64,000 bases of DNA from Variovorax sp. OAS795 (GTDB taxonomy: Bacteria > Pseudomonadota > Gammaproteobacteria > Burkholderiales > Burkholderiaceae_C): contig NZ_JBEPOH010000001.1 of the NCBI RefSeq assembly GCF_040546685.1, forward strand, positions 3,410,001 to 3,474,000. The letters run 5' to 3'. The notes under the pieces are model-generated. The model worked only from the letters and a program-made list of their open reading frames with translations, had not been told where the DNA came from and did not search any database. The position numbers and the translations under genes are program-made. Positions within the stretch are counted from its first letter, which is position 1, and every line of letters starts with the position of its first letter. Shown here in pieces: positions 1-10,485 of this stretch.

Positions 1-525
1 GGCGCGCTCGGCCTTTTCGGCCTGCTCGCGTTCGCGCGCTTCGGCTTCTTCGCGCAGGCGGCGCTTCTCGACCAGTTCTTCTTCCTGGCGGCGGATCAGC
101 TCGGCCTGGCGGCGCGCCTCTTCCTCGCGGCGGGCCAGTTCGGCTTCGTCGATGTGCGGTGCGGCGGGCGGCGCAGCGGGGGCTTCGGCCACCTGCTGCG
201 ATTCTGGGACGGCCGGGTGGCCGTCATCGCGCTGGATGAAGGTGCGCTTCTTGCGCACCTCGACCTGGATGGTGCGGGCGCGGCCGGTGGCGTCGGCCTG
301 CTTGATCTCGCTGGTCGACTTTTTCGTCAGCGTGATCTTCTTGCGCTCGGGCTCGGCGGTGCCATGGCTGGCTTTGAGAAAGCCGAGCAGGCGCTGCTTG
401 TCAGCCTCGGTGAGTGCATCGGTGGGTGCCGCTTTGGGCACGCCTGCGCTCTTGAGCTGGTCAAGCAAGGTTTCGGGAGTCTTCTTGAGCTCGTTCGCGA
501 ACTCGGCGACAGTGGTACTGGACAT
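1..525 (-). CDS. infB: Translation initiation factor IF-2, N-terminal part (cut by window edge)
   Basis: IF-2 is the GTPase that brings fMet-tRNA to the 30S subunit. Only the first 175 codons are in the window; the gene continues past base 1. The visible part starts [20 protein letters not shown], the small IF2_N helical domain (about residues 1-55), then a basic stretch and, from about residue 125, a long Glu/Arg/Ala-rich linker typical of the variable region before the G domain. The G domain itself is not in the window. The start ATG lies 24 bases after the nusA stop, so it is the third gene of a rimP-nusA-infB operon, the usual order in proteobacteria. The identification rests on the N-terminal domain and the neighbours. 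Confidence 0.93.
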   Translation of the reverse strand, partial: MSSTTVAEFANELKKTPETLLDQLKSAGVPKAAPTDALTEADKQRLLGFLKASHGTAEPERKKITLTKKSTSEIKQADATGRARTIQVEVRKKRTFIQRDDGHPAVPESQQVAEAPAAPPAAPHIDEAELARREEEARRQAELIRRQEEELVEKRRLREEAEAREREQAEKAERA

Positions 526-549
526 ATTGGTTTCGTGCCTCCATGACCA

Positions 550-2034
550 TCACTCTTGGCCGGCGAACCAATGTTCGCGGGCTTTCAAGATGAGGGCTTT
601 GGCGTCATCGGCGCTGTGGCCGGTGATCTCGGTGAGTTCATCGACCGCGAGGTCGGCGAGGTCGTCGCGGGTGTGCACACCCGCCTCGGCCAGCTTGGGA
701 ATCAGCTCGGGGTCGAGGCCTTCGAGGTCGCGCAGGTTCTGCGAGACGGTCTCGACGCCCTCTTCCTTGGCGATTTCCATGGTCAGCAGCGCATCCTTGG
801 CGCGCGTGCGCAGCTCGTTGATGGTGTCTTCATCGAAAGCTTCGATCTCCAGCATTTCGGAGATCGGCACATAGGCCACTTCTTCGAGGCTGTTGAAGCC
901 TTCGGAGATCAGGATGTCGGCGATTTCCTCGTCGACGTCGAGCTTTTCCATGAACAGCTTGCGGCTGGCGTCGGTTTCGACGGCCTGCTTCTGCGCGGAT
1001 TCGTTGGCGTCCATGATGTTGATCTTCCAGCCAGTGAGGTCGGAAGCCAGGCGCACGTTCTGGCCGCCGCGGCCGATGGCGATGGCGAGGTTTTCCTCGT
1101 CGACCACCACGTCCATGGCGTGCTTTTCTTCGTCGACCACGATCGACGAGACATTGGCCGGGGCGAGCGCGCCGATCACGAACTGGGCCGGGTCTTCGCT
1201 CCACAGCACGATGTCCACGCGCTCGCCGGCGAGCTCGTTGGTCACGGCATTGACACGGGTGCCGCGCACGCCGACGCAGGTGCCGATCGGGTCGACACGC
1301 TTGTCATGCGAGAGCACGGCGATCTTGGCGCGCGAACCGGGGTCGCGGGCGCAGCTCTTGATCTCGAGCAGGCCCTGTTCGATTTCAGGTACTTCCTGGC
1401 GGAACAGCTCGATCATGAACTCGGGCGCCGAGCGCGAGAGGATGATCGGCGCGCCGCGCAGCGTCAGGTCGACTTCCATGATCATGGCGCGCACGCGGTC
1501 GCCATTGCGGAGGTTCTCCTTGGCGATCATCTCGCTGCGGCGCAGGCGCCCTTCGACGCGGCCGGCCTCCACGATGATGTCGCCCTTGTCCAGGCGCTTG
1601 ACGGTGCCCACGAAGATCTTGTCGCCGCGCGACATGAAGTCGTTCAGCAGCATTTCGCGCTCGGCGTCGCGGATCTTCTGCAGGATCACCTGCTTGGCGG
1701 CCATGGCGCCGATGCGGCCGATCGGCACCGAGTCCACCGATTCCTCGATGTACTCGTCGACCTCGATGTCGGGCATTTCTTCCTTGGCTTCGAACAGGAG
1801 GATTTCCTGGTCGGGCAGCTGCAGGCCGGCTTCGTCCGGAACGACGTGCCAGCGGCGGAAGGTTTCATAGTCGCCGCTGTCGCGGTCCACGGCCACGCGG
1901 ATGTCCACGTCGCCCGCATAGAGCTTCTTGGTGGCTTGCGCCAGAGCGGATTCGACCGCGCCGAAGACCACGTCGCGCTCGACGTTCTTCTCTCGCGAGA
2001 TCGCATCCACCAACATCAACATTTCGCGATTCAT
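550..2034 (-). CDS. nusA: Transcription termination/antitermination factor NusA
   Basis: NusA binds RNA polymerase and nascent RNA and modulates pausing, termination and antitermination. The 494-residue product matches the usual length (about 495). In order it has an N-terminal RNAP-binding domain starting [20 protein letters not shown], an S1 domain (about 135-200), two KH domains (GVRGTRV and [13 protein letters not shown] loops), and two acidic C-terminal helical repeats ending [10 protein letters not shown], as in gamma/betaproteobacterial NusA. The frame stays open 38 codons further upstream, but the ATG at 2034 is preceded by AGAGGAG and lies just 16 bases after the rimP stop, so it is preferred. 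Middle gene of the rimP-nusA-infB operon. Confidence 0.97.
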   Translation of the reverse strand: MNREMLMLVDAISREKNVERDVVFGAVESALAQATKKLYAGDVDIRVAVDRDSGDYETFRRWHVVPDEAGLQLPDQEILLFEAKEEMPDIEVDEYIEESVDSVPIGRIGAMAAKQVILQKIRDAEREMLLNDFMSRGDKIFVGTVKRLDKGDIIVEAGRVEGRLRRSEMIAKENLRNGDRVRAMIMEVDLTLRGAPIILSRSAPEFMIELFRQEVPEIEQGLLEIKSCARDPGSRAKIAVLSHDKRVDPIGTCVGVRGTRVNAVTNELAGERVDIVLWSEDPAQFVIGALAPANVSSIVVDEEKHAMDVVVDEENLAIAIGRGGQNVRLASDLTGWKINIMDANESAQKQAVETDASRKLFMEKLDVDEEIADILISEGFNSLEEVAYVPISEMLEIEAFDEDTINELRTRAKDALLTMEIAKEEGVETVSQNLRDLEGLDPELIPKLAEAGVHTRDDLADLAVDELTEITGHSADDAKALILKAREHWFAGQE

Positions 2035-2050
2035 GCCACCACTCCTCTGT

Positions 2051-2698
2051 TCAGTCCGGAACATTCGTTCCGTCGTCAATATCCGAAAAACCCGGTTGGG
2101 TTTTGGCCCTGCGGCCCTTGAAATCCACAATGGGCGCGAGCCGCGCATCGCGAAGCTCGTCCAGCACGAAGCCCAGCGCTTGCAACTTGGCAGGCGCGCG
2201 CTTCTTGCTCACTTTTTGTCCAGGCTTGGGCTCGGGCGCATCGCTCCAGACGATTTGCCAGCCCGGGGCCGCTTCGGCCCCCTCCGTCTTTTCGGCACGC
2301 TCCAGCGTGCCGCGAAATTTCTTGCGGTTGGCAGACACCTGCCCCGCCGCCGCGGCGCCCATGGGCGCCTTCAGCGTGATGTCGATCACCTCGCCGACGA
2401 AACGCTCGAAATCCTGCTCATTGCGCAGCGGACGGTCGATACCCGGCGAGGAAACCTCGAGCCGCTTGTAATCGGCACCATCGACCTCGAGCGCAAACTG
2501 CAGCTGCCGCGTGACCTTTTCGCAATCCTCGACCGTCACGAAGGGCTCGGGAATTCCTGCAGCCACTGCTTCCGAAGTGGGGGCCGTCCAGGGCAAATCA
2601 ATCGTCACGCGCAGCAATCCCCCGGCCGATCTTTCGATCTCGACCAGGTCGTAGCCGAGTCCGGCCACGGTTTGTTCCACTGTCTGCTGCAATGCCAC
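2051..2698 (-). CDS. rimP: Ribosome maturation factor RimP
   Basis: RimP (YhbC) assists maturation of the 30S subunit. The 215-residue protein begins with GTG, giving [20 protein letters not shown], the alpha/beta N-terminal domain. The motif SSPGIDRPL that follows the first domain is the family hallmark. The second, SH3-like domain contains an insertion rich in Ala/Glu/Lys (about residues 125-165), so the protein is longer than the roughly 150 residues of Escherichia coli RimP; such length is seen in this family in Burkholderiales. First gene of the rimP-nusA-infB operon. No strong ribosome binding site precedes the GTG. Confidence 0.95.
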   Translation of the reverse strand: MALQQTVEQTVAGLGYDLVEIERSAGGLLRVTIDLPWTAPTSEAVAAGIPEPFVTVEDCEKVTRQLQFALEVDGADYKRLEVSSPGIDRPLRNEQDFERFVGEVIDITLKAPMGAAAAGQVSANRKKFRGTLERAEKTEGAEAAPGWQIVWSDAPEPKPGQKVSKKRAPAKLQALGFVLDELRDARLAPIVDFKGRRAKTQPGFSDIDDGTNVPD

Positions 2699-2756
2699 GT
2701 GTCTGAAGATGCCCTGTAAAAATGCTTATGCGCCCAAATCGCGATCCACCCCGCCC

Positions 2757-2780
2757 GCCACGGGTGCCACGGGTGCCACG
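2757..2780. repeat. Short tandem repeat, 9-base unit
   Basis: The unit GCCACGGGT occurs twice in full and then as GCCACG, in the leader/promoter interval between the MFS terminator and rimP. It is seen directly; whether it has a role is unknown. Confidence 0.6.
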
Positions 2781-2798
2781 CATCGAGAATGCATAGAC

Positions 2799-2833
2799 CA
2801 AAAAAAACGGGCGGTTGGTACCCGCCCGTTTGG
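2799..2833 (-). terminator. Intrinsic terminator after the MFS gene
   Basis: On the minus strand a stem CGGGCGG/CCGCCCG with a short TACCAA-type loop is followed by eight T. It lies about 55 bases after the MFS stop codon and before the rimP leader, separating the two transcription units. Its upstream arm is also preceded by A-rich sequence, so it could act in both directions. Confidence 0.85.
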
Positions 2834-2887
2834 TCGTGAGCCTCGAATTATATGCTATTCGTGTGAGAAATGAAGGGGCCAGCGCAC

Positions 2888-4087
2888 TCAGACGGCTGTA
2901 TTGCGGCGAGATTGAGACCACACCAGCGCAAACAGCGCGGCCCCGAGCGCCAGCGCTGCGGCCGCCACCAGCAGCGGCAACTGGAAAGAGCCGGTCCGCT
3001 GTGCCAGCGGCGCGGCGAAAAGCGGCCCGATGATCTGGCCGACGCCGTACGAGGCCGTGGCGTAGCCGATCAGGCCGGCGGCCGCGTTGCCCCTGAGCCG
3101 GCGGGCATCCCGCATCGCAAAAAGGGTGATGGCCGTGAAGGGCATGCCGAGCAGCAGGCTGCCCAGCGCAAAGCCGCCGATCGTGGGCCATGCCACCGAC
3201 AGCAGCACGCCGAGCGCCTGCAATGCATAGGCGGCTGACAGCAGCAGCCGGTTGTCCCAGTGCGCGGGCGCGCGGGCGCCGATCAGCGCGCCGGGAATGA
3301 TCGCGAGTCCGAACAGCGGCCAGAAGAAGTCGGGCCACGGCGAGCCCGGCAGCGCCTGCCGGGCGATCACGGGCAGGAAGGTCGCGGTGATGATGTAGCC
3401 GAAGCCGGCCAGCCCGTAGAGGGCGACCAGCCACACGGCGTCGCTGCGCGCGGAAGCCGAAGCGGGCGAACCGGCCGCGGCGACCGGCGCGGCCGCAGCG
3501 CCGGACGCGGCCGTCAGCTCCCCGTCGTCGAACACCCGCCAGATCGCCGCCACCAGCACCACCGCCAGCAGGCCCAACCCGATCCACCCCGCTTCGGAAC
3601 CCCAGCGGCCCAGGGCCCCGCCGAGCAGGCCGGTCATGGCAATGCCGATGCCCGGCCCCGTATAGATCACGCCGGCCAGGGCCGGAGAATTGGTTTCGGC
3701 CAGCCGGCGCAGGCCCCAGCCCGATGCAAAGACGAAAACCCAGGCACTCATCACGCCTGCCGCGGCGCGCAGGATGCCCCAGCTCGTGAAGCTGTGGAGC
3801 ACACCCATGCCGACCAGCAGGACCGCCGTTGCGGCCAGGCCCCCGCGCACCATGGTCTTGGCCTTGATGCCGATGGCCGCGCAACTGACCGCACCGAGGA
3901 AGTAGCCCAGGTAGTTGAGTGACGCCAGCACGCCTCCCGCCTCCAGCTGCAGCTTTCCCTCGTGCAGCATGATGGGAAGCATGGGGGTGAAGGCGAAACG
4001 CCCCAGACCCATGGCCACCGCCAAGGTGACCATGCAGGCCAGCGCAGCGCGCCAGGCCTCGCGCCGGCCTTGTCCGATTCCCGACAT
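2888..4087 (-). CDS. MFS transporter, YbfB/YjiJ-like
   Basis: A 399-residue hydrophobic protein with about twelve predicted membrane helices, consistent with a major facilitator permease of the inner membrane. The N-terminal part has the string VAMGLGRFAFTPMLPIM typical of the YbfB/YjiJ branch, whose substrates are mostly unknown; a drug or sugar transporter role is possible. A Pro/Ala-rich cytoplasmic loop near residue 200 divides the two six-helix halves. It lies 18 bases after the stop of the yejF-like ATPase and could be read together with that operon, but no functional link is evident. Confidence 0.85.
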   Translation of the reverse strand: MSGIGQGRREAWRAALACMVTLAVAMGLGRFAFTPMLPIMLHEGKLQLEAGGVLASLNYLGYFLGAVSCAAIGIKAKTMVRGGLAATAVLLVGMGVLHSFTSWGILRAAAGVMSAWVFVFASGWGLRRLAETNSPALAGVIYTGPGIGIAMTGLLGGALGRWGSEAGWIGLGLLAVVLVAAIWRVFDDGELTAASGAAAAPVAAAGSPASASARSDAVWLVALYGLAGFGYIITATFLPVIARQALPGSPWPDFFWPLFGLAIIPGALIGARAPAHWDNRLLLSAAYALQALGVLLSVAWPTIGGFALGSLLLGMPFTAITLFAMRDARRLRGNAAAGLIGYATASYGVGQIIGPLFAAPLAQRTGSFQLPLLVAAAALALGAALFALVWSQSRRNTAV

Positions 4088-4105
4088 AGTGCTGGATCCC
4101 GTTGT

Positions 4106-5743
4106 CTATTCCAGCAGCGCAGCGGCCACCAGTTTTTTCGTATAGGGGTGCCCGGGCGCATCGAGCACGCGCTCGACAGGGCCTGCCTCGAGAATGGCGC
4201 CGTCCTTCATCACGATGACCTGGTGCGCCATGGCACGGATCACTTCGACGTCGTGCGTGATGAGCAGGTAGCTCAGCCCCCGTTCACGCTGCAGGCGCTG
4301 GAGCAGGCCGAGAACCTGCTTCTGGATCGTGACATCGAGCGCACTGGTGGGCTCGTCGAGCACCAGCAGCTTTGGGTCGACGATGAGCGCGCGCGCAATC
4401 GCCAGCCGCTGGCGCTGCCCGCCCGAGAACTCGTGCGGGTAGCGGTCGAGCAGCGACGGAAACTGCGCCTCGCCCAACCCCACGTCGGCCAGCGCCGCCA
4501 GCGCGCGCGTGCGCCGCTGATCGGTGCCGAGCTCCGGCGAATGCACCCGCAGCCCCTCGCCCACGATCTGCTCGACGGTCATGCGCGGCGAGAGCGATGA
4601 AAACGGATCCTGGAACACCACCTGCATCACGCGGCGCAAGCCCAGGTCCGACGCGCGGTCGACCGCCCAGCCCTTGCCATCCACCTGGAGCGCACCGCGG
4701 TACTTCAAGAGCCCCAGCGCGGCCAGTGCCAGCGTGGACTTTCCCGACCCCGATTCCCCGACCACGCCCAGCGTCTCGCCCGGTGCGATGCGGAAGTCGG
4801 CGTTCTGCACCGCGACGAATTCGCCTTTGCGGAACCAGCCCGCAACCCCGGGCCTGGAGACCGGATAGCTCACGCGCAGGCCCTTCGCCTCGAGCACCGG
4901 CCGTGCGTCGGCGCCCGAGGGCACGGCAGTGACGTTGCGCTCGGGGTGGCTGTCGATCAGCTTGCGCGTGTAAACATGCTGCGGCGCTTCGAACACCTTG
5001 GCCACGTCGCCCTGCTCGACGACATGGCCGTCTTCCATCACCGCGACCCGGTCGGCGAAGCGGCGCACCAGGTTCAGGTCGTGGGTGATCAGGAGCACGG
5101 CCATTCCGTGCCTGCGCTGCAGGTCGGCCAGAAGCTCGAGGATCTGCGCGCGCACCGTCACGTCGAGCGCGGTGGTCGGCTCGTCGGCCAGCAGCAGGCG
5201 CGGCTTGCAGGCCAGTGCCATGGCGATCATGGCGCGCTGGCGCTGGCCGCCCGAGAGCTGGTGCGGGAACGCCCTCGCCCGCCGCTCGGGTTCGGGAATG
5301 CCGGTATCGGCCAGCAATTGGACTGCGGCCGCCTGCGCATCGCGCGCCGAGAGCCCTTCGTGCAGTTCGAGCACTTCGGCGATCTGGTCGCCCACGGTGT
5401 AGAGCGCATTGAGCGCGGTCATCGGCTCCTGGAAGATCATCGCGATCTCCTTGCCGCGGATGCCGCGCAGCTGCCGCTCGGGGATCGACAGCAGGTCGCG
5501 CGCGCCTTGCGAAGCTTCGGGGCCGTGAAAGTTCGCGACGCCCGCGAGCTCGGCGTTCTGCACCAGCCGCAGCAGCGACAAGGCGGTGACCGTCTTGCCC
5601 GAGCCCGACTCGCCGACCAGCGCGAGCTTCTCGCCGGCGGCAATGCGCAAGTCGATGCCATGCACCACTTCCTTGCCGCCGAACGCGACGCGCAGGCCCT
5701 TGACGTCCAGCAGCGGCTGAGGAGGGTTTGCCATTGCGCTCAC
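4106..5743 (-). CDS. yejF: Peptide ABC transporter, dual ATPase subunit (YejF-like)
   Basis: A 545-residue protein with two ABC ATPase domains in one chain. Each half has a Walker A ([16 protein letters not shown]), a signature ([16 protein letters not shown]) and a Walker B followed by DEPTTALD or DEPTSALD. Fused ATPases of this length energise Yej/Opp-type oligopeptide importers. It starts with GTG at 5743, overlapping the yejE stop by four bases (GTGA); an ATG lies nine bases further in. It is the last gene of yejABEF. The family imports peptides, in enterobacteria including microcin C; the substrate here cannot be read from sequence. Confidence 0.92.
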   Translation of the reverse strand: MSAMANPPQPLLDVKGLRVAFGGKEVVHGIDLRIAAGEKLALVGESGSGKTVTALSLLRLVQNAELAGVANFHGPEASQGARDLLSIPERQLRGIRGKEIAMIFQEPMTALNALYTVGDQIAEVLELHEGLSARDAQAAAVQLLADTGIPEPERRARAFPHQLSGGQRQRAMIAMALACKPRLLLADEPTTALDVTVRAQILELLADLQRRHGMAVLLITHDLNLVRRFADRVAVMEDGHVVEQGDVAKVFEAPQHVYTRKLIDSHPERNVTAVPSGADARPVLEAKGLRVSYPVSRPGVAGWFRKGEFVAVQNADFRIAPGETLGVVGESGSGKSTLALAALGLLKYRGALQVDGKGWAVDRASDLGLRRVMQVVFQDPFSSLSPRMTVEQIVGEGLRVHSPELGTDQRRTRALAALADVGLGEAQFPSLLDRYPHEFSGGQRQRLAIARALIVDPKLLVLDEPTSALDVTIQKQVLGLLQRLQRERGLSYLLITHDVEVIRAMAHQVIVMKDGAILEAGPVERVLDAPGHPYTKKLVAAALLE

Positions 5744-6783
5744 TTGTCGGCCTTACGAGGATCGAGCGCATCGCGCAGTGCGTCGCCCATGAAAGTCAGC
5801 AGCATCAGCGTCACGACCAGCACGCCGAAGGTGGACAACGAGATCCACCAGGCATCGATGTTGGCCTTGCCCTGGCTGAGCAGTTCGCCAAGCGATGGCG
5901 TGCCGGGCGGCACGCCCAGGCCCAGGAAGTCGAGCGAGGTCAGCGCCAGGATGGCCGCACTCATGCGGAACGGCAGGAAGGTGACGACCGGGACCATGCT
6001 GTTGGGCAGGATGTGGCGCCACATGATCTGCAGGTTGCCGACGCCCAGGGCGCGCGCGGCGCGCACGTAGTCCATCTGGCGGTTGCGAAGGAATTCGGCG
6101 CGCACATAGTCCGACAGGCCCATCCATCCGAAGAGGCTCAGCAGGATCAGCAGCAGCGCCACGCTGGGCGAGAAGATCGCGCTGAAGATGATCAGCAGGT
6201 AGAGCTCGGGCATGGAGCCCCAGATCTCGATGAAGCGCTGGAATGCCAGGTCGGTCTTGCCGCCGAAGAAGCCCTGCACGGCGCCTGTGACGATGCCCAG
6301 CACCACGCCGATGACGGTGAGCGCCAGTGCGAACAGCACGCTCACGCGAAAGCCATAGATCAGCTGCGCCAGCAGGTCGCGACCGCGGTCGTCGGTGCCC
6401 AGGAAGTTGTCGCGCGACGGCGCCGACGGGTTCGGCAGTTTCGCAAAGTAGTTGAGCGTTTGCGGGCCATAAGAGTTGGGCGCATAGATGGCCCAGTTCT
6501 TACCCGCCGTGATCCGCTCGCGGATGAACGGGTCGAGGTAGTCGGCAGGCGTCTCGAAGTCGCCGCCGAAAGTTTTCTCGGGATAGTCGCGCAGCACTGG
6601 AAAGTAGGTTTGTCCTTCGTAGTGCACGACGAGCGGCTTGTCCGTGGACAACACCTCCGCGAAAAGGCTCAGGACGACCAGCACCGTGAAGACGACGAGG
6701 CTCCAGAACCCGAGCGGATTCCGGCGAAAACGGCGCCAGGCGCGGCGCGCAGGACTCAGCGAAACGGGCAGCGCGTCAGTCAA
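5740..6783 (-). CDS. yejE: Peptide ABC transporter permease (YejE-like)
   Basis: A 347-residue inner-membrane permease of the DppC/OppC type. The N-terminus carries the short family segment with RRFRRNPLGFWSL before the first helix, a periplasmic region with GGDFETPADY, then five helices including the EAA loop region around YVRAARALGVGNLQIMWRHI. It begins with TTG at 6783 and overlaps the end of yejB by eight bases, showing translational coupling. Together with YejB it should form the transmembrane channel for the YejF ATPase. The long periplasmic insert after helix 1 is characteristic of YejE rather than DppC. Confidence 0.92.
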   Translation of the reverse strand: MTDALPVSLSPARRAWRRFRRNPLGFWSLVVFTVLVVLSLFAEVLSTDKPLVVHYEGQTYFPVLRDYPEKTFGGDFETPADYLDPFIRERITAGKNWAIYAPNSYGPQTLNYFAKLPNPSAPSRDNFLGTDDRGRDLLAQLIYGFRVSVLFALALTVIGVVLGIVTGAVQGFFGGKTDLAFQRFIEIWGSMPELYLLIIFSAIFSPSVALLLILLSLFGWMGLSDYVRAEFLRNRQMDYVRAARALGVGNLQIMWRHILPNSMVPVVTFLPFRMSAAILALTSLDFLGLGVPPGTPSLGELLSQGKANIDAWWISLSTFGVLVVTLMLLTFMGDALRDALDPRKADK

Positions 6784-7810
6784 ATTTCACCCTCGGGTCG
6801 ACCCAGACGTAGCAGAGATCGGAAATGAGCTTGGTCAATAGGCCGATCAGCGTGAACAGGTAGAGCGTGCCCAGCACCACGGGATAGTCGCGCCGGATCA
6901 CGCTTTCGTAGCTCAGGAGGCCCAGCCCGTCGAGCGAGAACAACGTCTCGATCAGCAGCGACCCTGTGAAGAAGGCGCCGATGAAGGCCGCCGGAAACCC
7001 CGTGATGATCGGGATCAGTGCATTGCGGAAGACGTGTTTCCAGAGCACTTGCCGCTCGGCCAGCCCCTTGGCGCGCGCCGTCAGCACGTATTGCTTGCGG
7101 ATTTCCTCCAGGAAGGAGTTCTTCGTGAGCATGGCCGTCACGGCAAAGCTGCCGAGCACCATCGCGGTGACGGGCAACGCAATGTGCCAGAGATAGTCGA
7201 CGATCTTCGCGCCCCAGCCGAGCGTTTCCCAGCTGGGCGAAGTCAGCCCGCGCAACGGAAACCACTGCAGCTGCCCGCCGAAGATCACCAGCAGCGCCAC
7301 GCCCAGCACGAAGCCAGGTATCGCATAGCCGACCAGCACGATGAGCGTGGTCACGAAATCGAAACGCGAACCCGCGCGCACGGCCTTCGCCACGCCGAGC
7401 GGCACCGCGATCAAGTAGCTGATGAAGAAGGTCCACAGGCCCAGGCTGATCGACACCGGCAGCTTTTCCTTGACCAGGTCCCACACCGCCTTGCGCTGGT
7501 AGAAGCTCTGGCCCAGGTCGAGCTTCGCGAACGACTTGAGCATTTGCCAGAAGCGCTCGTGCGCCGGCTTGTCGAAACCATAGAGCGCCTTGATCTCCTC
7601 GATGCGCTCCGGCGGCAGCCCCTGCCGCCCGCGGTAGCCGGCGCCGCTGCTCGCTGCGCGCTCGCCACCGGAATCGCGGCCCTGCAGTTGCGACACCATC
7701 TGCTCAACGGGCCCGCCGGGCACGAACTGGATGACCACGAAGGTCAGCAGCAGTACGCCGAGCAGCGTCGGCACCATCAGGAGCAGGCGTTTGAGGATGT
7801 AGCTGGCCAT
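6776..7810 (-). CDS. yejB: Peptide ABC transporter permease (YejB-like)
   Basis: A 344-residue permease of the DppB/OppB type. It starts MASYILKRLLLMVPTLLG, the standard first helix, followed by VIQFVPGGPVEQM and a Gly/Arg-rich periplasmic segment, and it carries the EAA-loop string YVLTARAKGLAERQVLWKHV before the last helices. Length and this insert fit YejB. It begins with ATG 15 bases after the yejA stop and overlaps yejE at its end. Partner of YejE in the membrane channel. Confidence 0.93.
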   Translation of the reverse strand: MASYILKRLLLMVPTLLGVLLLTFVVIQFVPGGPVEQMVSQLQGRDSGGERAASSGAGYRGRQGLPPERIEEIKALYGFDKPAHERFWQMLKSFAKLDLGQSFYQRKAVWDLVKEKLPVSISLGLWTFFISYLIAVPLGVAKAVRAGSRFDFVTTLIVLVGYAIPGFVLGVALLVIFGGQLQWFPLRGLTSPSWETLGWGAKIVDYLWHIALPVTAMVLGSFAVTAMLTKNSFLEEIRKQYVLTARAKGLAERQVLWKHVFRNALIPIITGFPAAFIGAFFTGSLLIETLFSLDGLGLLSYESVIRRDYPVVLGTLYLFTLIGLLTKLISDLCYVWVDPRVKFD

Positions 7811-7825
7811 GGCGTGCGCGATTTT

Positions 7826-9622
7826 CTATTTGTTCGAGGGCGCCGCCCACCAGGTGGTCATCGCCCAGGCGTCGGCCTGGTAATACGGGGGAACGACATC
7901 GGGCAGTACGACAGGCCGCGGCCGGTAGCCGACCAGGAAGGCGCTCCCGTAGTACTGCGGGATCGAGTAGTAGCCGTGCGACAGCACGCGATCGAGCGCG
8001 CGCACCGCCGTGCGCAGTTCGGGCCTGGTTGTGGCACCGAGCACCTTCTGCACCAGCGCATCGACGGCCGGATCGGCAATGCCCCAGATGTTGGAAGAGC
8101 CATGGGTCTCGGCCGCCTTGGACCCGAAGAAGTCGAGCAACTCGCCTCCAGGCGCGGTACTGCCCGACAGGCGCACGCTCGTCATCTCGAAGTCGAAATT
8201 GTCCATGCGCTGCTGCGACAGCGAGAAATCGACGGTGCGAAAGCGCATCTCGATGCCGAGCTTCTGCAGCGCGCCCTGGAACGGCGTGGCAACCCGGATG
8301 AGCGAGGGCTGGTCGTTCAGGAACTCGATGGTGAACGGCTCGTTCCTGGCGTTGCGCAGCGCGCCATCGCGGTAGGTCCAGCCCGCCTCGGCCAGGAGCG
8401 CCCTTGCACGGCGCAGATTCTCGCGCAGGCTTCCTGGCGGCGCGGTGCTGGGCGAGATCACGGCCGGTCCGAAGACTGCGGGGCGCAGCTTGTCGCGCAG
8501 CGGTTCGAGCAGCGCCAGCTCGTCGGGTTTTGGCAAGCCTTCGGCGTGGAACTCGCTGTTGGGGAAGTAACCCTGCACGCGCGTGTAGAGCCCGTAGAAC
8601 AGCTGGCGGTTGAGCCATTCGAAATCCATTGCCAGCCCGATGGCCTGGCGAACCCTGACATCCTTGAATTTGTCCTTGCGAAGGTTGAATACGTAGCCCT
8701 GGAAATCACCGGGGTTGCGGTTTTCGAAGGCGCGCTTCACGAGTTCGCCGCTTTCGAACTGCTTGCCCTTGTATTGGCGCGCCCAGTTGCGTGATGTGAA
8801 TTCGCGCATGAAGTCGAACTCACCGGCCTTGAGCCCCTCGAAGCGGGAGGTGTCGTCCAGGTAGTTCTTGAACGAGATCCGGTCGAAATTGAACTGTCCC
8901 CGGCGCACCGGCAGCTCGGCGCCCCAATAGCGCGGGTCTCGCACATAGGTGATGTCGCGGCCCAGCCGTGCGCTCGCGGGCTTGTAGGGGCCGGAGGCAA
9001 TCGGCACCTCGCTGATGATCTGGTCGAAGGGCTTGCCGCCGCCCCAGGCGCGGCTGAACACCGCCATGCCGCCCACCACCAAGGGCAGCTCCGGATTGGG
9101 CCTTGCAAACTCGAAGCGCACCGTGCGTTCGTCGAGTGCGCGCACGCCCTTCACCTCCGCAAAGATCGTTCGGAACTGGGGCGCTGCGAGCTTGCTGTTG
9201 AGCGTTTCGAAGGAATACACCACGTCCGCAGCCAGCACCGGCGAGCCGTCGTTGAAGCGCGCCTTGGGGTTGAGCCGGAATGTGGCGGAAAGCTTGTCGG
9301 CGGGCACCTCGACGTCTTCCGCCAGCAGGCCATAGGCTGTGGTCGGTTCCTCCGAATTGCCTGCGAGCAGGGTTTCGAACACCAGCACGCCCTGCCCGTA
9401 GGGCGCCGTGCCCTTCAAGGTGAATGGGTTGAACTTGTCGAAGTTGGTGGGCCGCGTCGGCGGCACCATTCGGATCTCGCCGCCCTTGGGCGCATTCGGG
9501 TTCACGTAGCTGAAATGCGTGAAGCCCGGCGGATACTTGACATCGCCGAATTGCGCATAGGCATGGGCGGCCCATGAAGGAGCCGCCCAGAGCATCAGGA
9601 GAAAAAGCAGCCAAGCCCGCAT
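7826..9622 (-). CDS. yejA: Extracellular peptide-binding protein (YejA-like)
   Basis: The periplasmic solute-binding subunit of the Yej importer, SBP family 5, about 598 residues, a normal length. The start at 9622 gives [18 protein letters not shown], a clear signal peptide. The mature part contains the family strings [13 protein letters not shown] at the start, [20 protein letters not shown] and [12 protein letters not shown]. The frame is open further upstream to 9718, but that extension runs through the beginning of fabI and would bury the signal peptide, so it was rejected. First gene of a four-gene yejABEF operon. Only 37 bases separate it from the divergent fabI start, so both promoters must overlap. 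Confidence 0.93.
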   Translation of the reverse strand: MRAWLLFLLMLWAAPSWAAHAYAQFGDVKYPPGFTHFSYVNPNAPKGGEIRMVPPTRPTNFDKFNPFTLKGTAPYGQGVLVFETLLAGNSEEPTTAYGLLAEDVEVPADKLSATFRLNPKARFNDGSPVLAADVVYSFETLNSKLAAPQFRTIFAEVKGVRALDERTVRFEFARPNPELPLVVGGMAVFSRAWGGGKPFDQIISEVPIASGPYKPASARLGRDITYVRDPRYWGAELPVRRGQFNFDRISFKNYLDDTSRFEGLKAGEFDFMREFTSRNWARQYKGKQFESGELVKRAFENRNPGDFQGYVFNLRKDKFKDVRVRQAIGLAMDFEWLNRQLFYGLYTRVQGYFPNSEFHAEGLPKPDELALLEPLRDKLRPAVFGPAVISPSTAPPGSLRENLRRARALLAEAGWTYRDGALRNARNEPFTIEFLNDQPSLIRVATPFQGALQKLGIEMRFRTVDFSLSQQRMDNFDFEMTSVRLSGSTAPGGELLDFFGSKAAETHGSSNIWGIADPAVDALVQKVLGATTRPELRTAVRALDRVLSHGYYSIPQYYGSAFLVGYRPRPVVLPDVVPPYYQADAWAMTTWWAAPSNK

Positions 9623-9659
9623 GCGAGAATTCTGCCCAAGATTTTCACGAGGCAACTTC

Positions 9660-10442
9660 ATGGGCTTTCTTTCCGGCAAAAAACTGTTGATCACCGGCGT
9701 GTTGAGCAATCGCTCCATTGCCTATGGCATTGCCAAGGCGTGTCACGAACAAGGCGCCGAGCTTGCTTTCAGCTACGTCGGCGAGCGATTCAAGGACCGT
9801 ATCACCGAATTCGCCGCGGACTTCGGCTCCAAGCTTATTTTTGACTGCGACGTGGGCGACGACGCGCAGATCGACAAGCTCTTTGCCGATCTGGCGCAGG
9901 TCTGGCCCAAGTTCGACGGCTTCGTGCACAGCATCGGCTTTGCGCCGCGCGAGGCGATCTCGGGCGACTTTCTCGAGGGCCTGTCGCGCGAGGGCTTCAA
10001 GATCGCGCACGACATCAGCGCCTACAGCTTCCCGGCCATGGCAAAGGCCGCCCTGCCCTACCTGAACGACAAGTCGGCGCTGCTGACGCTGACCTACCTG
10101 GGCGCCGAGCGCGCGCTGCCCAACTACAACACCATGGGCCTGGCAAAGGCGTCGCTCGAGGCGTCGGTGCGCTACACCGCGGCGTCGCTCGGCCCCAAGG
10201 GCATGCGCGTCAACGGCATCAGCGCCGGCCCGATCAAGACGCTGGCCGCCAGCGGCATCAAGGGCTTCGGCAAGATGCTGTCCGCCGTGGCCGACGCGTC
10301 GCCGATGCGCCGCAACGTCACCATCGAGGAAGTGGGCAACGTGGCCGCCTTCCTGCTGAGCGACCTGGCCAGTGGCGTGACGGCCGAGATCACCTACGTG
10401 GACGGCGGCTTCAGCAACGTTGTCGCGGGAATGGCCGAGTAA
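9660..10442 (+). CDS. fabI: Enoyl-ACP reductase (NADH) FabI
   Basis: FabI performs the last step of each fatty acid elongation cycle, reducing trans-2-enoyl-ACP. The 260-residue product starts [20 protein letters not shown], the nucleotide-binding signature of the FabI branch of short-chain reductases, and has the catalytic Tyr-x6-Lys arrangement in [12 protein letters not shown] plus the motif [13 protein letters not shown]. Length is typical (about 262). The frame opens 13 codons upstream, but the ATG at 9660 fits the family N-terminus and follows an AGGCAAC purine-rich stretch. FabI is the target of triclosan-type inhibitors in many bacteria. Divergent from yejA. Confidence 0.97.
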   Translation: MGFLSGKKLLITGVLSNRSIAYGIAKACHEQGAELAFSYVGERFKDRITEFAADFGSKLIFDCDVGDDAQIDKLFADLAQVWPKFDGFVHSIGFAPREAISGDFLEGLSREGFKIAHDISAYSFPAMAKAALPYLNDKSALLTLTYLGAERALPNYNTMGLAKASLEASVRYTAASLGPKGMRVNGISAGPIKTLAASGIKGFGKMLSAVADASPMRRNVTIEEVGNVAAFLLSDLASGVTAEITYVDGGFSNVVAGMAE

Positions 10443-10485
10443 GGGGCCGACCCTGCAGTTTCCGCGGAACATTGCCGCCTTGCCG

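Noticed and set aside
556..2121. Long open frame opposite nusA (521 codons)
   Set aside because: Shadow of nusA in GC-rich DNA; His/Asp/Gly-rich translation with no family features.
2035..2148. Upstream extension of nusA
   Set aside because: No family similarity, overlaps rimP; ATG at 2034 has a ribosome binding site.
9623..9718. Upstream extension of yejA
   Set aside because: Runs into fabI on the other strand and would bury the signal peptide.
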